NCBI GenBank assembly: GCA_013397435.1
Contig: VZRG01001660.1
Location: 54,404 to 118,403 of the forward strand
Length of the DNA: 64,000 nt
Origin: Erythrocercus mccallii
Taxonomy: Eukaryota; Chordata; Aves; Passeriformes; Dicruridae
Direction: 5' to 3'
Shown here: piece after piece, positions 13,412 to 26,400 of the stretch
Layout of the letters: every line of letters starts with the position of its first letter
Numbering within the stretch: the stretch's first letter is position 1
Notes under the pieces: generated by a model
The model's database searches: none
Told to the model about the DNA's origin: nothing
Seen by the model: the letters and a program-made list of their open reading frames with translations, nothing else
Position numbers and translations under genes: made by a program

Positions 13412-13790
13412 TCGTAGGATGGTTTGGGTTTTAAGAAGCCCCAAGGATCCTCTAGTTTCAACTCCTCTGCCATGGGCAGGGACACCTTCTACTAGATCAA
13501 CTTGCTCAAAGCTACATCTAGCCTGGTCTTGAACATTTCCAGGGACAGAGCATCCACAATTTCCCTGGGCAACGTTTTACAGTGTCCAGCCATGCTCACA
13601 CAAAAGAATTTCTTCCTAATATCTAAACTAAATTTCTCTTCCAGTTTGAAACTATTATTCTTCATCCTGTCTCTACATGCCCTTGTCAAAAGCCTCTCTC
13701 CAGCTCTCTTGTAGCCTCCTTTAGGTACTGAACAGCTGCTGTAAGGTGTACTTGGAGCAAACTCCTCAGGATGAACTACCCCAACTGTCT
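13412..13790 (-). mobile_element. CR1 LINE fragment, antisense, first part (split by an LTR)
   Basis: Read on the minus strand this is the CR1 3' end, including AAGAAATTCTTTTGTGTG, TTTCAAACTGGAAGAG and CCATGGCAGAGGAG motifs and the tail at the low-coordinate side. The element is interrupted at 13790 by a solo LTR and resumes at 14272. Confidence 0.88.
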
Positions 13791-14271
13791 TGATGCCTTA
13801 AGAATCCAAAAATGAAACAAGACACACTTTTGAGATAATATTAGTATAGGGGGTAATGTGAAGGCTGATCTTTATTGGAGGCCTCCGGGGCTAATATGGA
13901 AAATGTCCATAACACCCCACCCATATGGGGTGAATACAGATTTGTAGGTTTAGTAAATCAGCGTATTTGACAAAATTCACAAATTAGGAGCACAAGTGGT
14001 GATGCAATTCCTCTCCCAGTCCAAGCCTTTCTAAATCCTCCCCTCTCATATAGACCTAAACTTTATTGATAAAAATGTGTCTCAAAGAGCTGTTTTTTAG
14101 TCTTAGCTCCCAGAAGGAGCCAAGATAGGATGTGGGCTTTGGAACATGTTTTGTCTTTCTGCCTAGGAAAATACTGAAGCTAAATTACAGTAATAGGCTA
14201 CAAAGCTACAAGTATATGTAAAGACTACAGAGAATTTATAAAAGAAAAAAGACAAAAATCATTAGGCATCA
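13791..14271 (-). mobile_element. Solo LTR of an endogenous retrovirus nested in CR1
   Basis: This 481-bp element starts TGATGCCTTA and ends TTAGGCATCA, giving near-perfect terminal inverted repeats of the retroviral TG...CA type. It is flanked by an exact 4-bp duplication, GTCT at 13787-13790 and 14272-14275. Removing the element and one GTCT restores a continuous CR1. Polyadenylation-signal complements (tttatt at 13871-13876 and 14062-14067) put its transcriptional direction on the minus strand. A 4-bp duplication fits a gamma-like (class I) integrase better than a class II one, but the family was not identified. There is no internal coding sequence. Confidence 0.85.
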
Positions 14272-14372
14272 GTCTTAGCCTTTTCTTATATGAGAGGTGC
14301 TCCAGCCCTCTGGTCATCTTCATGTGCCTCCTCTGGACTTGCTCCAACAGATCAGTGTCCTTCCTATGTCTT
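14272..14372 (-). mobile_element. CR1 LINE fragment, antisense, second part
   Basis: This continues the CR1 broken at 13790. It includes AGAGGTGCTCCAGCCCTCTG, then CCTCCTCTGGACTTGCTCCA and GTGTCCTTCCTATG, which follow directly from the first part in the CR1 consensus. The right border is approximate. Confidence 0.85.
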
Positions 14373-14689
14373 ACTCTATTTAATCTTTACTTTTCTATCA
14401 AAGATGATCCATAAAAAGTTTATCCTTATTTCCATTCTCTGTCCTTTTCCTGGTTTCACTGTGATCATACAGTCACATTTTTTTAAAATAAACATAAACA
14501 TGTAATTTGTGACTAGTGTTTAATTACATAGATGTATATTTTGAAAGAATAAATTTCCTAATAATAGTTTAATAAAATGTAATAAAATTATTTAATATCT
14601 CTTTTATATAAAGAAATAACTGTACATAAATATATATGTTGAAAAAGAGTGAACTTACACTCTACAATTACTTGAAAGGAAGTTTAATG

Positions 14690-14985
14690 AGGTGGTTTCG
14701 TCTCCTAGGTAACAAGTAATAGGACAAAAGGAAATGGCCTAAAGTTGTGCCAGGGGAGCTTCAGACTGAATACTAGAAAAGGTTTAATCACCAAAAGGCT
14801 GATTAAGCATTAGAACAGGATACTCAGGGAAGTAGTGGAATCACTAACCCTGGAAGTGTTCTCAGAGTGGATGTGGTGCTGTACTACACTGTGGTGTAGT
14901 AGTGAACTTGGCAGTGTCAAATTAGTGGTTGGACTGGATGATCTTAGAGGTCTTTTCCAAACTTAATAGTTTTAGGATTCTATAC
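14690..14985 (+). mobile_element. CR1 LINE 3' fragment, sense
   Basis: Motifs in order are GACAAAAGGAAATGGCCT, AAGTTGTGCCAGGGGAGCTT, a diverged mid part, TGGACTGGATGATCTTAGAG and GTCTTTTCCAAACTTAATAG, then an ATTCTAT tail. It is diverged and 5'-truncated. Confidence 0.85.
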
Positions 14986-17404
14986 ACGTAATAATCATGG
15001 CAAATGGATTCTACCCTGTTGTATACTTTTCTCTCATTTTTTCTTCCTTTCTGCAAAATTCTATTGATGTTTTTAACTGATCAGCACACTGAGCTGATAT
15101 TTTCAGAGAAGTATCTAAAACAACCCTATTATCATTCTAAATAGTAAAACCTAATGTGGAAAACAGTTCTGTATATAATTAGTATATATAATTAATTGGG
15201 GTTTCCCATAGGTGTTACTTCTTTTTTACTGTACTTGAATTTTAGTCTATCAAAACTTGGAGTGTTTTCACAGATGGTTTCAATTTTAGGCACCATTCAT
15301 AAGTTTTTTCATTAGCAAACTTGGTAAGCTCATGGTTGACCCTTTATCTTGTTCACTGGGCATCTCCTAACAGCTCATGCCGTAGCACATATTCCTGAGG
15401 GATTCCACAGTCCTTCATCCATTGCAAGAGCAGGTTATTGGACCATTACTTGTTACCCAGTCGTCAGTTCCTGGGAGCATCTTCCAGGAGGATATGTCTC
15501 GGAGCTTTGGTGAGGGACATGGAAAAAAACTGGAATAATAAAACTACCTTTATTTTTTTGACAAAGCAAATCGGAATGCTCAGAAAAAATTACCTTTCTC
15601 AGGATACACTTGAAGATCTGTTCTCTTTTTACATTCTATCTATTGACCCAATAACTGAGCTAGAAGATATTGGACTGAAGTTTTGCTCATTTTTCATGAA
15701 GCACCTTCTGAAAACTGTTACAAATTTTTATCTTTATTTATGTGTTTTAAATCATAGTTTATGTGTGTAAGTAGATTGAATATGATAATATGTGATTTGG
15801 ATTTGTGATACCTGTGCTCAACCATTATATCACTTGAAACTACTGGGTGGATGCTGTTTGGATCTGAAGATAGGTTCCCATTAATTTTACATACTTCTTT
15901 AAAATACACTGATCTGAAATGTACTGGCAGATTTTAAAGCAAAAGAGACAATTTCTTAGACATATAATTTTGTATTCCTCTGACAAAATGCTATTTGTAA
16001 TTTTTTCTTCTCTTATTCTGTAACTGTTTATATATATCTCTCAAAAATCAGTCACTTTTTAGTGCTATGAAGGCTTGGCGTCAACCTTGTTCAGTTTTCA
16101 CCATTTTAACAATTTGTGTGTGGCAAAAAATACCTTTTCAATTGTTAATTTTAGTTTTTATACAGTATCTATCACAATAGAATCCTCTTTTTGCATTAAT
16201 TTCTTGCCATCTAGAAAATTAAGGTTAATAAATATTCTGCAGTGACAATTAGAGTGGCTTGTTTGAAGGTGAATTCTCTTACCCCAGGAGCATGTTGATG
16301 GTGGTGAAATGGTCTTTCCAAAATGACTGGGATGTTGGTATCACAGCAGAGATGCAGCACATCTGGTTTTGGTGTATTTGGGGTTGCCTTTGGTTCCATG
16401 GAATGATATTGGTCTTCTCATTTGAGAAACATCCATATTTGCTGCACTTGCTAGTGGATTCTCTACAGGTGGTTAATTGCAGGTTCCCTTACTGCTAGCT
16501 ATCCTAGGCAATCCACTGCAGTGATTTTCTCTTTTTTCCTTCTTTTGGGCAGAATAATGGAACTGGTAAAATATTTAAACTTCTAGTTTTCTATTTTTGT
16601 TTTGTGAGAGAATTAATCTAAAATCTAATTTAAATCTTTTTAATACACTCGCTACCTAGAGGAATACTGTTTAATCCAAGATTGGAGCAGGGTGAGCAAG
16701 TTCCATTCTTTGTAAAATATGTAATTCAGTGATAAGGTAATTTCAGAGTGATTTCTCTGGCTGATTTAGAGGCTTCAATTGACAAGCAACAGGTGGAGCT
16801 GACTTTCATAGGAGAGACAACCCTAAAACCATGCTGATCCAATCACAGTCAGGGGACGTGAATGAAGAAGTGGACAGTAAACATGTTCCCTGGATCTTGA
16901 GGGCAGAGGAGCCCTTTCAGCATTCCAAGGCAAACTCAGAGGCATTATGGTGTAGTCCTCTCTTAGAATACATGCTTGAAAGCCCTCAGCAGCTCTCATT
17001 ATTTACATTTTATGTACCCTTTACGTTATTTTAAACAAGCTTGCAAACTTATTTTCCCATGACAATGTCTGGCTTGTATTTCCTTCATCAACAAATTATT
17101 ATCAGCAACAAATACCTTGTATATCCTCTATTTTTCAGTGCAAGATATCACTACAAACAACCAGAAATATTGAAGCACTCCAAGAAGAATATTTTTTATA
17201 CTGACATGAGAAGCAGAAAATTATATTTGTCAGATTTTTCATTGATTTCTTTCATTAGTATCAATCTGATGATTTGGTATTTGGAACTTGCAGAAAGAAT
17301 TCAGAATCAGAATCAGCATAAAAATATGAGAGAACCCATTAGAACTTTTCTAATAAGCATGGTGACATGGAGCTAGTCTGTAGTAGACCAGATCAAATTG
17401 TGTA

Positions 17405-17882
17405 AGACAAAATTTGCTGGAGCACTTCCAGAGGAGGACAGCAAAGCTGATGAAGGGCCTAGAGAGTAAGTCCTGCGAGAATGGGCTGAGGGAGCTGGGG
17501 TATTTTAGCCTGGAGAAGAGGAAGCTCAGGGGTGACCTTATCACACGCTATGAATGCCTGAAAGAAGGGTGCAGCCACCTGGGGGTCCTGGGGGTCTGTC
17601 TCTTCTCACAGGCAGCCAGTGACAGGACAAGAGGACACAGGCTTAAGCTGCACCAGAGGAGGTCCAGGTTGAACATGAGGAAGAACTTCACTGGAAGGCT
17701 GGTCAGACATTGAAATCATCTGCCCAGGAAGGTGGTGGACTCACCATCCCTGGAAATATTCCAGAAACAACTGGACATGGTACTTAGTGCTATGCTTTCA
17801 TCGACATGCTGGTGTTTGGTCAAAGGTTGGACTCCATGATGTGGGAATTCTTTCCAACCTTCATGATTCTATGATTCTGAGG
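17405..17882 (+). mobile_element. CR1 LINE 3' fragment, sense
   Basis: It contains CTGGAGCACTTCCAGAGGAG, GAGGGAGCTGGGGTATTTTAG, CCTGGAGAAGAGGAAGCTCA, GACAGGACAAGAGGACACAG, CTGCCCAGGAAGGTGGTGGA and the tail CATGATTCTATGATTCT. This last part is the CR1 octamer-type terminus. It carries only broken frames. Confidence 0.92.
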
Positions 17883-18569
17883 TACAAAATAATAATTCCC
17901 CTTCTCTGTTCCCTTTTTGAAACACACACACAAGAAAGAAATGGTGTCTTTCCTCCTCACCTCCCCCTAATTGCATAAAACAAGAACATTTTATTGAATA
18001 CACTTTTCATGGCTTAGCTGTTCAAGTAACATTAATAATTACTTGGTTATGACTGCTGGTTATAAAGTGCTGATTAAATTTTGAAACTGTCCCAGTAAAC
18101 TACTGCAGTTCTGTAGGTCAGGCCGTACGTTCTTCAGTGAACAAAAAGAAATGGTTCAGGTATACACTGCCAAAATCAAGCAAGAAATGGTTGAGCTTTT
18201 GAGAACTTTACTTGTTTGGTTTTATGAAGTAATCAAATTTTGGAGCTATAGGAAAAACCAACAAAGTGCAAAGGTGAAGTCAGATGTTGCAGTCCCTTGT
18301 TCATAGAGAAGATCAGAATATCTCATAAAGATTACACACCTTTTGTGTTCAAATTTTTATTTTCTTGTTTTCTCTCTACTTTCTGTAACATCTCCCAAAC
18401 CAAATCTGTATTTTATCAATTACAAACTTCACCTGAGCAACAGTTTGTGCTTCTCTTGCATCATCCTAGGCAGGCATTAACAAAATCAGTATAAAAACAG
18501 TCTAAAAGAGATTAGGAGGACTATAGTTTTAACCAGTTCCTTAGATGACTGGTATTATTCTTTAGGGTT

Positions 18570-19150
18570 GGCAGCCAACTGAACAGGAGCCAGCAGTGTG
18601 CCCTGGTGGCCAAGAGGGCCAATGGCATCCTGGCCTGGATCAGGAATGGTGTGGCCAGCAGGAGCAGGGAGCTCATTCTTCCCCTGTACCTGGCACTGGT
18701 GAGGCCTCAACTTGAGTGCTGTGTCCAGCTCTGGCCCCTCAGTTTAGGAAGGACGTTGAGATGCTCGAACATGTCCAGAGAAGGGCAATGAGGCTGATGA
18801 AGCATCTGGAAGATAAGGCCTATGAAGAACAGCTGAGGGAGCTGGGGTTGCCTGACAGGAGTGTGTAGCCAGGTGGGGCTGGGTCTCTTCTCCCAGGCAA
18901 ATAGTGACAGAATGAAAGGACACAGTCTTAAGTTATGCCAGGGGAAGTTTAGGCTGCACACTAGGAAAAAATTCTTCACTAAAAGAGGGACTGTGCCCTG
19001 GAATTGTCTGCCCAGGGAGGTGGTGGAGTTACTGAGTGTGGAGGTATTTTAAAACAGACTGCACTTGGCACTCAGTGCCATGCTTTAGTTGATGAAGAGC
19101 TGTTAGTCTATGACCTCAAAGGTCTTTTCCAACCTAGTTCATTCTGCGAA
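18570..19150 (+). mobile_element. CR1 LINE 3' fragment, sense
   Basis: It begins with a segment ending GTGCCCTGGTGGCCAAGAGG and continues through GGCATCCTGGCCTGGATCAG, GGAGCTCATTCTTCCCCTGT, CAGCTGAGGGAGCTGGGG, CTGCCCAGGGAGGTGGTGGA and AAAGGTCTTTTCCAACCTAG. This is the longest CR1 copy wholly inside the window. It is a different subfamily copy from its 17.4-kb neighbour, and its middle is rearranged or shortened. Confidence 0.92.
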
Positions 19151-21838
19151 AGCAGTAAGGACTTCTCTGATATCAGGAAGGAATGCTCCAAATTCCCCTG
19201 AAACTTAAAGTCAAGGATTATCTGGGGAGTTGCCATGCACAAATGCAGGCATGAGTGCTCTGCAAGATCTGGGTACTTCTGACTTCAGCTATTAATAAAT
19301 TTAGATAGGATTTTATTTGCAAGTATAATGATCGATTGCCTTTTTTTCTAGTTCAGTTACCTAAGTGTGCAAAACTCATGGTTAGTTAGAGGGCTAGCTT
19401 AAGATTGTCAGGTGATGGCCATCTCTATTTGGATCTTTGGCATTTATCATAGCTACAAGGGTGTTGCTAATACTACAGAGGTAAAAAATTTCATCATACT
19501 ACAGAGCTGAGTATTTCAATGTGTGGGAGTTGGCCCAGTCAAACTACGACATTTCTTACAGTACTTATCTACTAAGTCTCACTTTGAGTTTTTCAGGCTC
19601 AAGTAGCCAGTGATGCTTTTTCCCGGATAAAGACCTTAGCTTTATCAAACAAAATCAAGAAGAATTTTTTGCTATGTGGAATCACTGTTTATTGTTCCTC
19701 TTCTGTTTACCATGCTCCTTAAAAATAAACAATATAATGTATGCTTCTTTTATTTGCTTGTTTTGTATAATTTGAGCTTATAACTGTGGCTCATGGTAGT
19801 TCTTTTCCACCTATCTTGTTATCATGGCTGTATGAGTGACTTCCACATTAAGTTGGAAAAGATGGTACGTCTGTCTTTTCTCTGTGTCAAAACAGACAGA
19901 TAACTCCAGACATGCAGGAATAGTCTGCAGACAAAGAGAAACTTCTTTCTTCCTGATTTTTTTTCAGTGTAAACTTTTTTTCTCCCCTTACTTTTATGGT
20001 AGCCCATGTTTGAACTTTTGGTCTGTTCTTCATGATTCACTGCAGGCCATACTGCTGAGTAGATCTGAGTTTAGGAACCACTGATGATCCTTAAAAAACA
20101 AAGAGTAAAAGCAGAATTGTCCCCAGAGAATGCCTTTCCTGTACATTGAGATCAGAGACCTCCCCAGATGGCTTCCAGCACAACAGAACATTTTTCACAG
20201 TAGTGCCTGAGGCTTTCATGAGCCTGGAAAGACCATTTTGAAGTGTGTAATTAATGCACCATCCCCACACAAGGAATTAGGTATCCTGTTTCTGACACAC
20301 ACATTCAAACAATATTGATCTGTGCAAAAGGCCTCTCATTTGCTGAAACAGTTGTATTGCTATGGCTGGTTTGGGTTTTTTTCCTTTTGAGATTTGACAT
20401 CACTGTTTAATTAGAAAAGGGCAGCCTTAGTCTCAGTGGACCAGACCTCATACACACATCAAGATTCAAGACATATCTTGATTTTTAATGATGTTGCTCT
20501 CCATCTACAGGGGGAAATAAAACAAACAACCCAAGTTACAAATTTCATCTCAGTTTGTTGTATTTTTGCTTCTGTTCCACCAGAAGCATTCTTTGACAGT
20601 GTCTCTTGGTGTTTGGAAAGAGAGAAGAGTATGGGAAAAATGGTGTTTCCAAAACTAGGACACTCATTTGAAACATGAGAGAAAAAAAAAAAGAAAAAGA
20701 GGCAGTCTGAAAAAAAAGGGGGGAGGATTGCTCCTGAGAGCAGCAGTGTCTTGCAGAAGGGTCCATCTCTTCTGCTTGTGATTTGGCAGTTTTCTTTACT
20801 GTGGTAGCATCATGCCACTGATGCAGAGATGCTCAAGCAGCACTGAAACACTGTGTCCTAGGACAAATCATCATATAGGAGAGGGTTTTAGTAGCAGATT
20901 TTTGTTTTTCCTCTGCCAGCTGTTCATGCAGAGGCATAGAGGTAAGGACAAGGGATAACCTGCTGAGATTTTGAAGTCCTCATAACAGAATTAATCAGCA
21001 CAGATATCAAACAGGAAGGATTTTTTACTGAGCTAGGTGCAAGTCGTGCTGCTTTACCAGTGTGAAGGTCTCTTGTATTGCAGTCCTTGCACTACAAACT
21101 TGTTTATGTGGGACATCCATTCATGATGGACACCATCCATCTAGTACTGAAAGCATGCTAGCTTTTAAGCTCCGGTGGCTTGTAGGCTCTAAAGAGTTTT
21201 GCAGACATGCACTTAGCCCGAGCCAGGATTCTGTGCCTATGGCAGAAAGAAGCATTATTACAAGCAAAATGAAGTAAGCAGAAGAACAAACTTCATAATA
21301 ATAATAGTGCCACAAAGGAGAATGACATAAAGACCTTACCTCAGGAAAAAATGATGAATTAAATTTTTTACACTGTTTATTATTTTTCATAGTACAGCCT
21401 CCCATATTTTAGTCTATACTATCAAGTGTATTATAACTGGTTTTTGGGAAACATTAAAGATCTAAAATCTATATCCATGTGTCAGGGACAGTAGGTAGTG
21501 GAAGGTGATTTTCTGATTCACTAAATTTCTGTCCCTATCCTCTGCCCCTATAAGATCATTCAGTAGCACTAATGATACATTTGCTCTGCACTCATTATTT
21601 CAGAATGTGGTCTCAAAATGCTCACTGGTTATGCCCAGAAATTTATTTGACTGTGTTTTGAACCCAAGATTTTGCCACTGATCAATGCTTTGTTTTTGTA
21701 TTTAGTTTTCCTATTGCAAATTATATCTGGTATTTCATGAAGCTTCAAGGTGTCTCCAAATCTGCAAGATGTTTGTGGTGGAATACTTCTTCCCAGCATT
21801 CATGTCAGGTTCACTCTTTGACATAATCTCTTTTTCAG

Positions 21839-21950
21839 ATCCATTATGCTGGTGCTGCTGACAGTTCAGTCCAGTTCATCTTCTACCAGCCTATCATACA
21901 CAGATGGAGGGAAACTGATTTTTTCCCTTGTTCAGCATCTTGTGGTGGAG
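21839..21950 (+). CDS. ADAMTSL1: ADAMTSL1 exon c: end of spacer and start of TSR2
   Basis: This 112-nt exon follows ctctttttcag and ends at gtaatc. It has 37 codons plus one base: a short spacer strand (HYAGAADSSVQFIFYQP), then IIHRWRETDFFPCSASCGGG, the start of the second thrombospondin type 1 repeat. The CSASCGGG string keeps the C-x-x-S/T-C-x-x-G consensus for O-fucosylation by POFUT2, a modification known to promote secretion of this family. The TSR continues in the next exon after an intron of only 608 nt, which splits a Gly codon. Confidence 0.95.
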
Positions 21951-22558
21951 GTAATCAATTACCAATGTATTTCAAAAGCTGTTATCTGCATACATGATCT
22001 GTTCCAACTGCTGTCCTGAGTTTTGAACCTTAAAAATGGGCAAAATCTAAAAATTTAAATAGTCACAACTAAATGAAGGGAGGGATTTAGCAATATGGTA
22101 GTAGCCTGTAAATTTTCAGCACTGTGCCAGACTCTGTAGATAAAGTACATCTCGATAGCTATATGTCTGCATTTAATACTACAGCTGTCAAACATAAGAG
22201 CTGATGGGATTTGGGCTTAGTTTTGGTAAAACAAGATGTCTCCATTCACCAGGTAGGGACCTGTTCCTACCAGCAGGTTTATTCTTCATACTGAAACTAT
22301 CCTTGGTGACTAAGAAACCTCAGCCTTTGCTTTTTAATTTGTTTTTTCTAGACTTCTGAATTTTTGTTTGACCATATTGGTTGTCTTTTGTTTCCTACTA
22401 TGTATGATTTACATTGCTGTTTTTAATCTGGCCTGTAAAACAACAGCTGTTATGTCCAAAAGCACTGAAGCAAGCTGAAATCCAGAACTTAGATACATTT
22501 CAGAGCCAGACAGGAAGAACATCACATCTCACATTGTTTATCCCTCTATGTATCGCAG
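21951..22558 (+). other. Intron between exons c and d, 608 nt
   Basis: This short GT-AG intron splits TSR2 and ends with tgtatcgcag. I see nothing else in it. Confidence 0.9.
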
Positions 22559-22697
22559 GTTATCAACTGACATCTGCTGAGTGCTTTGATCTGAGAAGCA
22601 ATCGGGTAGTAGCAGATCAATACTGTCATTATTATCCTGAAAATGTCAAGCCAAAGCCAAAACTTCAAGAGTGTAATCTGGATCCTTGTCCTGCAAG
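22559..22697 (+). CDS. ADAMTSL1: ADAMTSL1 exon d: remainder of TSR2
   Basis: This 139-nt exon follows tgtatcgcag and ends before gtcagt. It reads GYQLTSAECFDLRSNRVVAD, then QYCHYYPENVKPKPKLQEC and NLDPCPA, and ends with two bases (AG) of a split codon. With the two cysteines of exon c, its four cysteines complete the six-cysteine TSR2. The split codon becomes Ser if the 51-nt cassette exon 9 kb downstream is used, and Arg if splicing goes straight to the exon at 36029. Confidence 0.95.
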
Positions 22698-23189
22698 GTC
22701 AGTTGGTTTTTATTTTACAGGAGGGGGAGCTCTAAAGGAGTAAAATAAAATAGGAAAATGTTCTGTTACTATTTCTCACAGTGTCATTTATCCTACATAA
22801 TTCAGCCTCTCATTCTAAGAATGCACTGTGTAGAACACTTCTATTTAGCACCTTCACATAGCAAAGACTAATTTGAAATGGTTGCTTCTTCCCCTCAGAA
22901 TGTATTTTGCCTCATTAATTGTTACCAAGTATGAGAAAACAAACTCTCCATGATACCATCCCCATGATCAATACATGTCTCTTAAGTGTTAGTGAGATGG
23001 AAAAAATTCTTTTTGCATGAAAATTATTGTTATCACAACTGGATGAACAATTTTTATGGGATTTTAAATTTTTTTTCTCCTTAATAAAATGTCTACTTGC
23101 ATTTATGGCAGCTTGTAAAATGTAATGAGTGATTTCATTCTAGTTAACCATATCCTTTGGCCTTTCATGAAAGTCTATTCTCTGCTGCC

Positions 23190-23440
23190 CCACAGAATCA
23201 CAGAATGGTTAAGGTTGGAAGGGACCAGAGGAGGTCATCTGGTCCAGCCTTCCTGCTCAAGCAGGGTCATCCCAGAGCACACGGCACAGGATCATACTCA
23301 GATGATTCTTGAATACCCTCAGTGAGAGAGACTCCACAACCTGTCTGAGCAACCTATGCCAGTTCATTGGCACTGCACAGTAAAGACATTCTACCTTGTA
23401 TTAAGGTGGAACATCCTGTGCATTCTTCTTCAGAAGATTA
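23190..23440 (-). mobile_element. CR1 LINE 3' fragment, antisense
   Basis: The + strand shows the reverse complement of the CR1 tail: CAGAATCACAGAATGGTTAA, GGTTGGAAGGGACCAGAGG, and CACAACCTGTCTGAGCAACC. The left border is sharp, the right one approximate. Confidence 0.9.
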
Positions 23441-26400
23441 ATAGTAAAAATAGTAAGATCAGATAGTCAGATTTTTCATATATAAGAAAAGAAAGAAAAC
23501 CACAAAAAAGACCAATCCTTTGTTGCACTGATTGCCCTGAACTTCAATGGGAGTCCATCTGCAGCCACTCAATAAGCAGTAAGTGTTTATTTGTGCAATC
23601 TAAATGTTTTGGTCCTCTTGAGTGGCTTTGCTAAAAGATGGTTAAGCACAGGCCAGCAGACATAACAAGGATGCCCTAAAGCCATTTTATCACCACCTCA
23701 TTTCCTTCCAGGCTAGTTTCTTACTCAGCTTGATAAAGTGAGTTCAAGCAAGAGTCACCTAAAATGTTGCTGCTGTCACTTCAGATTGCTGAAGGTCATC
23801 ATGAGAAAAAGAAACCTGTGGGACAATGTATCCACCTGACTGAGGATGGCTACTGCCCAAACCAGGTGTACCAGCCTTAGAGTAGCTAGGCATCATCAGA
23901 GCAGAACAAATCACTCTAAGGCAAAGATAGATTTTACTTCTTATAGAAAGTTTTCACTGAATTTCACTTACCTTTTCCAAAATTAACACTCAGATTTCTT
24001 TGTCATTGAATACACCTTTACCCAGAGCGTATGGCAGTTTATATACCTTTGTTCCTATAAGCACATTTTGTTAGAGACAGATGTCAGCAGAGGCTACGTA
24101 TGATCAGGTAGAAGGCCAAAACATGAATGCCTCAGGAAAAGGATAATTGGAAAATATGAATCAATATGGAACCTATCTTCTAGAGTCACCTATCACAGTC
24201 TCAATGAGAAAGTAATTTTATGTAGTTGTTTTATTTATTTGGGTTTTGTTTTTTTTTTATTTCTAAGATGCTATTTTTTAAACATTCTGTTCTGGGTCAA
24301 ATATGTAATTTGCCTCTGGAATTTGTGTGGTGAACATGTTTTTCTCAATTATTTTAAATGGCACATTCTCAAATGGTGATGCAGATGACTGCATGGTATA
24401 TGGGAGAAAAGAGAAAGAAAATAACAGCTGGGCACATGTTAGGAAGCAATTTTGTTTTATATAAAACATAAAAAGGCAAAGTTTTTGATATAAAGGGCTC
24501 AAGGGGAGGGAGAGTCATTTAGAAATACAGCTATGCCATCCTCTCAGAGGAACTGGCTTTTTGGAAACAACTTCACAGTATGCCAAATTTCAAATTACTA
24601 TTCAAATTACTATTTTCAAAAGTGCCTTTCAAAAGTAAAGAATTCAAGAATCAACAACCCAGAGGAAAAAAAAACCCAGAGGAAATCTGTGGTAATTTCT
24701 GGTAATTCCTGATGATTTCTTACAGTCAGGAAGAGGGTAGGTGAAGCACAGGGTCAGAAGCATAGACAAGGAGGGTGTCTTGGCTCTGCAGTGTCTTTGC
24801 TGTGTGGGAGCTGCTCTGCTCCACCAGTATAAGCCTAAAAAGTTAATTTTTCCTGGCAAACCCAGTTCCAGTGAGGCATAGCTGATTAGTGGTTGCTGAC
24901 TGTTCCTATGGTGCATTAATGAATGCTACAGAAAATAATTGTCGAAGACCATAATGGCACTGAATAAAGGAACTGAGAGTGGTTGCTGTAGGAAACTTAC
25001 ACTAAAATTTTCAGCAAAGGGTAAGCTGAAAGACAAGTTTCAATGAATGTCACAAGTATTGTGTGAGCCTGCAATAAGTTGCCTCTTTATGTTTAGTGCA
25101 CAGAAATGTTTTACTTTATTGTGTTTGCTATGGCAATAATTAGCAGTATTGCTGGCATCATGAATAGCTAAAAAGCTTAGTCTCAACAAACATGGGGAAG
25201 TATGTGGATGGTTATTTATCAAACACATAAAATTTATATGTACCCATTTTCCAGGTTAAGTAGAGGCAGGCACATAAACTGTTCATCCAAGTCAGACCAG
25301 TAAGTCCTGTCTCACAGAACACGTGATACACGATGACACTGAATGCCTTTTAATCGCTACATATAAATGCTCTATTCACCCTCTCTTATCAAACCTATTT
25401 TGGATCCAGCTCGTGCCTTACAAAGTAAAAAAGAAAGATCCATTTGTTTACAGTCCGTTATGATTTTATAGCAGTCTGCTTTTGGCTGGCAAAAGTAAGT
25501 CTATATGCATATTATCTACTGATGTAAACAGCAGCCAATTCAATCTAGTCCACTCTCCTTCTATGTAGCAAAACCCAACACCAGCATTTTGCCTATTTAA
25601 TTAAGTGAAAATCTTTTAACTACCCAAAACTTCACAGACTGGAAGGTATTTTTTGCTTCATCTTTATCCTTCTTTCTGGTATATTTTAATAAAAAAGGAA
25701 TGGAATATTTTTTCCTGCGTACAGAAAAGATTTATTCATATTTGACTTGGTGTGCTAAACACTTATTTAGGACAATTCTAAGGTGCTATAAGCAGAAGAT
25801 ATATCCTTCATAATTCCAAGGCTTCCCCCAAAAAGCAATTTTGACAAATGTGAAAAAGGTTGCTGCCCCACTCATCATTCACTTGCTTACCAGGATATTG
25901 TCAGTATTTCTAGATTTCATCTTCAGCTTCTATATGGCATTCCCAGCCATTCCATTTTGCATTTTTACCAGTCTCCCATATTTTTTTGTCTATTGCCTCT
26001 ACATGTTAATGTGGAAGTTTCTGAGTCACAAAAGGTCTATTCATTTTTATCAGGAGATTTCAATATCATATAAAGATTTCTAAAAGCAATTTCAGCAAAG
26101 ATTCTAAATCCATAAAGCAATTGTCTAAAAAAAATCATATTATCAAGCCTCTAGTATAAAGTGGTTTTTTTAATACTTCAGTTCCTGGAGTTTGCCTAGA
26201 GTTTTATCTGTAAGCCTGCCACCAGAAATAATGTTTACACCTGTGGAGAGTCTGGGGGAAAATCTCTCACTCCAGTAAGGTTTTCAGCATCCAGAGATCT
26301 GAAGGAACTCTGAGATATACACTGTTAATCCAGCAAAATTGCAAATTCCTCTTCCTGCTTGTCAAAGTTTTTATTTTTGCATTTACATTTAAATATCCAT

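Larger units (their letters stand above)
8352..21838 (+). other. Intron between exons b and c, 13.5 kb
   Basis: The left part (8.4-13.4 kb) is AT-rich unique sequence. A moderately GC-richer stretch near 11.35-12.3 kb has two short CTAGATCTAG palindromes (about 11.09 and 11.60 kb) and no recognised origin. The part from 13.4 to 19.2 kb is a repeat cluster: a minus-strand CR1 split by a solo LTR, then three plus-strand CR1 fragments. From 19.2 kb to exon c I see only unique sequence. Confidence 0.85.

Noticed and set aside
15290..15490. Possible very old repeat (ATTCCTGAGGGATTCCACAG and similar wording)
   Set aside because: It faintly resembles an upstream CR1 segment in reverse but is too diverged to support by eye.
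18606..18791. Short + strand frame reading AKRANGILAWIRNGVASRSRE, reverse-transcriptase-like
   Set aside because: It is the decayed C-terminal coding remnant carried by the CR1 copy at 18570-19150, not a host gene.
22414..22743. Frame starting upstream of exon d with its own Met
   Set aside because: The part before 22559 is intron ending in a good acceptor. Only 22559-22697 matches ADAMTSL1.
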